This document shows positions 58,897 through 64,000 of a DNA stretch of 64,000 nucleotides, one piece after another. Positions within the stretch are counted from its first letter, which is position 1, and every line of letters starts with the position of its first letter. Under the pieces are notes generated by a model. It saw only the letters and a list, made by a program, of their open reading frames with translations, ran no database searches and was not told the DNA's origin. The stretch spans positions 124,001-188,000 of the forward strand of contig NZ_SLZG01000004.1 of the NCBI RefSeq assembly GCF_004341625.1. The letters run 5' to 3'. The translations under genes and the position numbers were made by a program. The DNA comes from Rhizobium sp. BK376. GTDB lineage: Bacteria > Pseudomonadota > Alphaproteobacteria > Rhizobiales > Rhizobiaceae.

Positions 58897-59283
58897 TTAA
58901 ATGAAACTGAAAGCGTAAAGTAGAGGCAGTGCCGCCAGGACGACTTGCACAACCAGAAGCAGCAAGTTGACGATGACCCCGCCACCGCGATCCGACATCA
59001 GCGACAGGATGCGGCCGAAAGCCGCGAGCGCGAAGGAAGCACCGAGCGCTATGTAGATCGTCGGCTGGGCGAGCAGGATCGCCGCAAGCCCGAAACCGAG
59101 ATAGAACCCGCCGACCGAGCGCGATTCCGCATAAGCCCCTTGCCGCCCCTCGCGCACCTGCAGCCCATAGAACTTATAGGCAAGGCCCGGCGCAAACATC
59201 ATCAAAAGACCGACGAGCGCGGTAAAAGCCGCAGCACAAAAGGCGAGCTGTTCACCCAGCTCCGTCGGAAAATAAAGCTCCAT
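58897..59283 (-). CDS. DUF4345 membrane protein
   Basis: A 128-residue protein with four hydrophobic helices (about residues 10-34, 52-70, 74-94 and 100-125) and the DUF4345-like pattern (ALVGLLMMFAPG, ESRSVGGFYLGFGLA, FGRILSLMSDRG). Probably in the inner membrane; role unknown. It lies between priA and the atp operon on the same strand, with spacers of 195 and 261 bases, so a separate unit is likely. Confidence 0.78.
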   Translation of the reverse strand: MELYFPTELGEQLAFCAAAFTALVGLLMMFAPGLAYKFYGLQVREGRQGAYAESRSVGGFYLGFGLAAILLAQPTIYIALGASFALAAFGRILSLMSDRGGGVIVNLLLLVVQVVLAALPLLYAFSFI

Positions 59284-59478
59284 CGATCGTCCCCAAATCA
59301 GCGGATTATGTAAGCCGACTTATGGCACAAAGCGAAAACGGAAGAAATGTCCAATACAGACACGGGTCGGTTGGACTTAATTATTTGAAAAAATGTGCAT
59401 TATCCCTTTATACGGTGAACCCTCGGGAAATGGGATAATTCCCGGCGATGGACAGCCGTATCCAATTGAGCCAGTGAA

Positions 59479-61698
59479 TTACAGGAAACTCTGCGGATCG
59501 ATGTCGAGCTGGACCTGGACCGAGCCGCGCTCCTTCGGCCCCTGCGACAGCATGGCGCGCAGGAAGCCCTGCATGTCGGAATTCCTTCGGCCGTGGACCA
59601 GCAGGCGAAAGCGGTGACGGCCGCGAACGAGCGCGAGCGGCGCCTCCGCAGGCCCGAGAACCGCGATGCCCTGCACCTGCGGCGCGGCATTGCGGATGCC
59701 ACGCGCATGGCCTTCCGCATCCTGACGCGTATCGGCCGAAACGATGATCGACGCCAGCCGGCCGAAGGGCGGAAGCACGGCCCTTTCCCGCTCCGAAATC
59801 TCCCGCTCGTAGAACGCGCCTGCATCGCCTGACACAATCGCCTGCATGACGGGATGCTGCGGCTGGTAGGTCTGGAGCAGGCCGTGGCTCTTGAGACCCG
59901 TGCGCCCCGCTCGGCCCGTCACCTGCGACAGCAGCTGGAAGGTTCGCTCGGCAGCCCGCGGATCGCCGTTTGCAAGGCCTAGATCGGCATCGACGATGCC
60001 GACCAGCGTCATCAGCGGGAAATTATGCCCCTTGGCGACCAGCTGCGTGCCGATGACGATATCCGCCTCCCCCTTGGCAATCGCCTCCAGCTCCAGCCGA
60101 AGCCGCTTTACGCCACCCGTGATGTCGGAGGAAAGCACGATGGTGCGCGCCTCAGGAAAATGCTTCTCCACTTCCTCGGCAATGCGCTCGACGCCCGGCC
60201 CGCAGGCAACCAGATGGTCGAGCGTTCCACAATCGGGGCACGCCTCGGGCGTGCGCTCCGAATAGCCGCACTGATGGCATTGTAGCTGGTTTCGGAAGCG
60301 ATGCTCGACGAGCCAGCTCGAACATTGCGGGCACTGGAAGCGATGGCCGCAGACGCGGCAGAGCGTCAGCGGCGCATAGCCGCGTCTGTTGAGGAAGAGC
60401 AGCGCCTGCTCTCCCCGCTCCACCGTCTTGCCGATCCCTCGCAGGAGCACCGGCGAGAGAAAGCCGCCGCGCTCCGGTGCATGCCGGCGCATATCGATCA
60501 GATGCAGGTCCGGCAGCGCCGCATCCCCGAAACGGGTCGGCATATGCACGGTGTTGTAGCGGCCGGCCTGCCCGTTCACCTGGCTTTCGACCGATGGCGT
60601 TGCCGAGACCAGGACGACGGGGAAATCGCCGATCCTGCCGCGTACGACCGCCATGTCGCGAGCATTGTAGAAGACCCGGTCTTCCTGCTTGTAGGCGGGA
60701 TCGTGCTCCTCGTCGACGATGATGAGGCCAAGGTCTTCGAATGGCAGGAACAGCGCCGATCGCGCCCCCGCCACCACCCGGACCTCGCCCGTGACAGCCT
60801 GCCGCCAGACCTTTTCCCGCATGCGCGGCGCCAGATCGGAATGCCATTCGGCAGGCTTGGCGCCGAACCGACGCTCGAAACGTTCCAGGAAGGCGGATGT
60901 CAGCGCAATCTCGGGCAGGAGGATCAGCACCTGCTTGCCCCGCCTCAGCGTCTCGGCGATCGCTTCGAAATAAACCTCCGTCTTGCCCGAGCCGGTCACG
61001 CCGTCGATCAGCGATACGGAGAACTCCTGGGCGTCGATATCGCCGAGAATTTCCTCCGCCGCCTCCCGCTGCGGCCCTTCCAGGCGTGCGGCGGTAAAAT
61101 CCGGGTCCGGCTTTGCGACGACGGGCGGCGGCGCCAAAAAGATCGTCTCGAAGATGCCCTGCGCAATCAATCCGTCGACGACGCTGAGCGAGACGCCGGC
61201 CGCATGCGCAAGGCCGCTGCGTGTCCACGACACCCCGTCATTGGCAAGTTCCATCACCCGCGTCCGCGCTGGCGTCATGCGCTCGGGCTGACCGCCGACG
61301 AAGCGCAAGCCCTCCACCATCGGCTCCGGCTCGAAAGCGTTCGGCGCACGCAACGCCATGCGCGCCACCAGCCCGGGCGGCGAAAGCGTATAGGAGGCGA
61401 CCCAATCGATGAAATCGCGCATCTCCTTGGTGAGCGGCGGGCAATCGAAGACATGGCTGATCGGCCGCAGCTTCTTCGGATCAAGCTTATCGTCCTCGCC
61501 GCCGTCCCAGACGACGCCGATAACCTGCCGCGGACCGACGGGCACTTGAACGACGGACCCGGGCTCAACATGCACGCCGTCGGGCACCGCATAGGAATAG
61601 GGTGTCGCCACCGGCAGGGGCACCAGGACAGGCACCGTCCGCGTCGCGACAGGCGCCTTGAACAACTCTCCAAAAAGATCGGTCGAATCCGTAGTCAT
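59479..61698 (-). CDS. priA: Primosomal replication restart helicase PriA
   Basis: A 739-residue helicase that reloads the replication machinery at stalled forks. The 3'-OH binding domain (VPVLVPLPVATPYSYAVP) is followed by Walker A GVTGSGKTEVYFEAI, DEEHDPAYKQED, and the zinc-binding insert with CRVCG, CPQC, CHQCG and CPDCG (about residues 450-495). The helicase C-lobe follows with GRAGRTGLKSHG. The start at 61698 (MTTDSTDLFG) is preferred over one nine codons upstream. priA next to the atp genes is typical of rhizobia. Confidence 0.97.
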   Translation of the reverse strand: MTTDSTDLFGELFKAPVATRTVPVLVPLPVATPYSYAVPDGVHVEPGSVVQVPVGPRQVIGVVWDGGEDDKLDPKKLRPISHVFDCPPLTKEMRDFIDWVASYTLSPPGLVARMALRAPNAFEPEPMVEGLRFVGGQPERMTPARTRVMELANDGVSWTRSGLAHAAGVSLSVVDGLIAQGIFETIFLAPPPVVAKPDPDFTAARLEGPQREAAEEILGDIDAQEFSVSLIDGVTGSGKTEVYFEAIAETLRRGKQVLILLPEIALTSAFLERFERRFGAKPAEWHSDLAPRMREKVWRQAVTGEVRVVAGARSALFLPFEDLGLIIVDEEHDPAYKQEDRVFYNARDMAVVRGRIGDFPVVLVSATPSVESQVNGQAGRYNTVHMPTRFGDAALPDLHLIDMRRHAPERGGFLSPVLLRGIGKTVERGEQALLFLNRRGYAPLTLCRVCGHRFQCPQCSSWLVEHRFRNQLQCHQCGYSERTPEACPDCGTLDHLVACGPGVERIAEEVEKHFPEARTIVLSSDITGGVKRLRLELEAIAKGEADIVIGTQLVAKGHNFPLMTLVGIVDADLGLANGDPRAAERTFQLLSQVTGRAGRTGLKSHGLLQTYQPQHPVMQAIVSGDAGAFYEREISERERAVLPPFGRLASIIVSADTRQDAEGHARGIRNAAPQVQGIAVLGPAEAPLALVRGRHRFRLLVHGRRNSDMQGFLRAMLSQGPKERGSVQVQLDIDPQSFL

Positions 61699-61767
61699 CG
61701 CGCCGGACCATGCCCCCAAAGGCACGAAAAGAAAACCCGCCCTTTCATTCCGGCCCTTTCATTCCGG

Positions 61768-62919
61768 CTAGTCCTCCTCGTCCTCATCTTCTCCGGCGAT
61801 GACGCCGGTCAGCCGCATGCCCTCGATCCAGGTCGCGCCGTCTTCCTTGATCACTCGCCTCGGGCGGACACCGCAGCGCGACTGCAGCGCCTCGGCAAGC
61901 TGCATCGAATGGGTAACGACCCAGATCTGGCTGCGCTTCGACGCCTCCGCGATCATGTCGGCGAGCGGCCCCAGCATGTCCGGATGCAGGCTCGCCTCCG
62001 GCTCGTTGAGCGCGATAAAGGGCGGTAGCCGATAGGACAGCAGAGCGGCCGCCAGACCGAGAAAGCGAATCTGCCCATCCGAAAGCTCGCGGGGGTGGAA
62101 GGTGCGATAGGGAAAATCGGGCAGCGTCAGCGCAAATTCCGCCGTTTCGCCCGGATCAGGCACGACAAGACGAGCGCCGCCGAGCGCGGAAGCAACGATG
62201 CGATCGAGATCGACGGTATCCTGCCGCGTATGGGTCAGCGTCGCAAAGACCGCCGCCAGATTGGCGCCGTCCTCGTCCAGGATTGGAGCAGTCACGGCGA
62301 GACACGGATGACGCAGCGGCGAAGCGCGATCCGTGCGAAACCCATGAAAGAAGCGCCAGTTGGCAACCATGCGTCGGAACGCGGCAATCTCGGGAAAATG
62401 TCCGGCATCGCCGAGAACGGCAATCGCGGTTTCGGACGTCAGCGCCTGGTCGGGATAGTCCTCCATCCGCCCGGCGCTATTGCGCACGGAGATCGACGGT
62501 CCGGCGCGCTTCATCATGCTGACGGAGCGGTGGCCGGTCTGGATAGAGAGTTCCTCGGCCTTCACCTGCGGCTCCAGTGCAAAGCCTGCAGCGGCACCGG
62601 GAGGACGAAGTCCTGTCTCGACCCGATAGCGGAAAGCCGCGGCCCGCTCCTCGTCAAGGATTTCCACCTCGAAACAGATGCGCGCCGGATCTTTCGGTTT
62701 GCTTCTCGGCCCTGACCACAAAACCGACAGCATGCCGCCCTCGATCGCCAACTCATGCGCCAACCTGCCGTTGATAGCAGCCTGCACCAGCTGCAAGGCG
62801 CGATAGAGATTGGATTTGCCGGTGCCATTCTCGCCGATAAAGACCGTCATATCCCCGAGATCCATGCGGATCGATCGGAGCGAGCGATAGTTCTGGGCGA
62901 ACATGGAACGAAGGCGCAT
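61768..62919 (-). CDS. AAA family ATPase, RecF/OLD-like
   Basis: A 383-residue ATPase of the AAA_21/OLD-like type. Walker A is FIGENGTGKSNLY (about residue 31), an ABC-like signature appears as RELSDGQIRFLGLAAALLS, Walker B is NEPEASLHPDML, and the switch region is IWVVTHSMQLAEAL. The tail ends in acidic EDEDEED. It lacks a TOPRIM domain, so it is not a full OLD nuclease, and no nuclease or toxin partner adjoins it. It could be a stand-alone housekeeping ATPase; a defence role has no support here. Confidence 0.85.
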   Translation of the reverse strand: MRLRSMFAQNYRSLRSIRMDLGDMTVFIGENGTGKSNLYRALQLVQAAINGRLAHELAIEGGMLSVLWSGPRSKPKDPARICFEVEILDEERAAAFRYRVETGLRPPGAAAGFALEPQVKAEELSIQTGHRSVSMMKRAGPSISVRNSAGRMEDYPDQALTSETAIAVLGDAGHFPEIAAFRRMVANWRFFHGFRTDRASPLRHPCLAVTAPILDEDGANLAAVFATLTHTRQDTVDLDRIVASALGGARLVVPDPGETAEFALTLPDFPYRTFHPRELSDGQIRFLGLAAALLSYRLPPFIALNEPEASLHPDMLGPLADMIAEASKRSQIWVVTHSMQLAEALQSRCGVRPRRVIKEDGATWIEGMRLTGVIAGEDEDEED

Positions 62920-62960
62920 TGCGGAATTTCTATACGATTACGGCAGAAAAAGAAGGGCGC

Positions 62961-63398
62961 TCAACCGAACCGATAGATGTGCGTATAGTTTTCGCATTGC
63001 ATCGGCTGAAATCCCATCGCGTGCCAGAACAGCGCGGCATCGGGGTCACCGGCGTGCACCGTTACCCTATCGGTAAACGCTTTGGCGTGATTGAGGAGCT
63101 CGCGTGCAATCATCCGGCCAATGCCGCGGCCACGATACTGCGGCAGCACGTAGAAACGCCGCATCCGGAGCCAATCGACGCGCGAGAATTCGACCGTCAG
63201 CCCGCCGATCGCCACAACATCATTCTCTTCGAGAGCCACAAGCAGCCGCTCTCCGCGCCTTGAGAAGCGGTTAAGCCCGTCTGCCCATTCATCAACAAGG
63301 CGGCGGATGTGCTCATAGCCTTCCCGCTCGGCCGCGGAGGCAAGCGGCGTGACATCATCCGGCAAAGTATCAACGACGACACGAAGAGTGACCGTCAT
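62961..63398 (-). CDS. GNAT family N-acetyltransferase
   Basis: A 145-residue GNAT enzyme. The acetyl-CoA binding signature is FYVLPQYRGRGIGRMIARELLNHA (about residues 82-104, with Q/RGRGIG). VTVHAGDPDAALFWHAMGFQP is the usual C-terminal motif. The acceptor is unknown. It begins just 5 bases after the following acyltransferase gene ends, so the two are co-transcribed. Confidence 0.85.
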   Translation of the reverse strand: MTVTLRVVVDTLPDDVTPLASAAEREGYEHIRRLVDEWADGLNRFSRRGERLLVALEENDVVAIGGLTVEFSRVDWLRMRRFYVLPQYRGRGIGRMIARELLNHAKAFTDRVTVHAGDPDAALFWHAMGFQPMQCENYTHIYRFG

Positions 63399-63403
63399 CT
63401 CAA

Positions 63404-64000
63404 TCAGGCGACCTTTTCGGTCTCGTCCGCGGGCATGATGCTTTCCGCATTGCTCGGCATTGAAAACCGCGCATTGCCGTCTGCAGCAAGATCGAAGACC
63501 GTGTGCTGTTCCAGCGCTTTGGTCACCTCGTTGACATCGCCATCCAATGCTTCCGGCTGGATCAGATGACCGATCTGAAATTCGAAACGGTCACCGCGCT
63601 TGTTCAGAAGCTCGTGGAAGACGGTCATGTCGCGCAGTTCCGTCGACCATTTGGCGAGCCAGTAGAACAAGCCGGAATTGCGCGCCGTCAAGTGAACCGG
63701 CAGGATCGGCAGATTATATTTCCGCGCCAGCCCGACGGCCGAGGTCTTCCACGGGCGTTCGTTCAACTTGCCATTCGCCCAATAAGCGATGCGGCCGGAG
63801 GGAAACAGCACCGTGGCCTTGCCTTCCTTCACGGCGGCATTGGTCAGTTGCAGCGTCTCGCGCGTCTTGAGCTTGCTCTTGTATTCCTCGCGCCACTCGA
63901 CCGGGATGATCATCTCGGCAAAACGCGGATTGACCCGGACTGCGTCGCGGTTGGCAAAGACCATCATGTCCGGCCGCCGCTCCTTCAGGAGGTCGAAGAC
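63404..64000 (-). CDS. Lysophospholipid acyltransferase (PlsC-like) family, 5' end beyond the window
   Basis: The last 198 codons of a PlsC-like acyltransferase; the frame is open to base 64000, so the start is not here. TVLFPSGRIAYW is a variant of the FPEGTRS substrate motif, and LPILPVHLTARNSGLFYWLAKWS follows as in glycerolipid acyltransferases. The catalytic NHx4D motif would lie outside the window. An internal ATG (MMVFANRDAV) exists but the sequence before it, VFDLLKERRPD, reads as protein. It could act on lysophosphatidic acid or ornithine lipid. Confidence 0.8.
   Translation of the reverse strand, partial: VFDLLKERRPDMMVFANRDAVRVNPRFAEMIIPVEWREEYKSKLKTRETLQLTNAAVKEGKATVLFPSGRIAYWANGKLNERPWKTSAVGLARKYNLPILPVHLTARNSGLFYWLAKWSTELRDMTVFHELLNKRGDRFEFQIGHLIQPEALDGDVNEVTKALEQHTVFDLAADGNARFSMPSNAESIMPADETEKVA

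Noticed and set aside
61768..62919. AAA ATPase as part of an anti-phage system
   Set aside because: No TOPRIM, nuclease, reverse transcriptase or toxin gene is adjacent, and the setting next to priA is housekeeping.

Overview
The window reads as a stretch of chromosome from a member of the Rhizobiaceae (Rhizobium/Agrobacterium type). Supporting signs are an ImuA-ImuB-DnaE2 mutasome behind an alphaproteobacterial LexA box, a Shemin-type 5-aminolevulinate synthase, an FdsGBA-FdhD-FdsD formate dehydrogenase set, an atpHAGDC operon without the Fo genes, priA next to it, and long GC-rich palindromic repeats of the kind common between rhizobial genes. Genes are dense, codon use looks even, and I see no transposase, integrase, phage gene or CRISPR array. 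It looks like core chromosome with a few accessory loci.

Layout. 1-6.3 kb: a bfd-like ferredoxin cut by the left edge, then the SOS mutagenesis operon imuA-imuB-dnaE2. 6.4-10.4 kb: small metabolic and conserved genes, leuD and a cytochrome b561. 10.4-11.2 kb: a gene-free gap with a strong small-RNA candidate and an irregular tRNA-Thr-like gene. 11.2-15.7 kb: BON protein, an exported protein, dxr, hemA and a small lipoprotein. 15.8-22 kb: tamA-tamB. 22-24.8 kb: Lrp-type regulator divergent from arginase (rocF) and ornithine aminotransferase (rocD). 25-29.5 kb: two paralogous soluble double-PAS chemoreceptors with a cheW between them. 29.6-36.9 kb: formate dehydrogenase operon and its probable LysR regulator. 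36.9-40.1 kb: an SDR, then glpR-glpD. 40.1-44.2 kb: soxR with a textbook SoxR promoter, a TPP riboswitch and a thiamine/pyrimidine-precursor ABC transporter. 44.3-47.4 kb: acyltransferase, tetR and a frameshifted tetA. 47.5-53.4 kb: an enolase-superfamily enzyme, aldehyde and iron alcohol dehydrogenases, a LysR regulator and a sugar transferase. 53.5-58.6 kb: the F1 ATP synthase operon with a small extra gene between atpD and atpC. 58.9-64 kb: DUF4345 protein, priA, an AAA ATPase, a GNAT enzyme and a truncated acyltransferase.

Several regulatory sites can be read directly: LexA box (imuA), SoxR box, two tet operators, TPP riboswitch, 11-bp phased repeats before glpD, and palindromes before fdsG and rocF. 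I did not find a clearly new multi-gene system. The items most worth a second look are a chemoreceptor whose C-terminal CheR-tether pentapeptide is cut by a TGG-to-TGA change, a one-base frameshift in tetA under intact TetR control, a SoxR promoter that points into a region with no recognisable gene, the small-RNA candidate, and the bulged tRNA.
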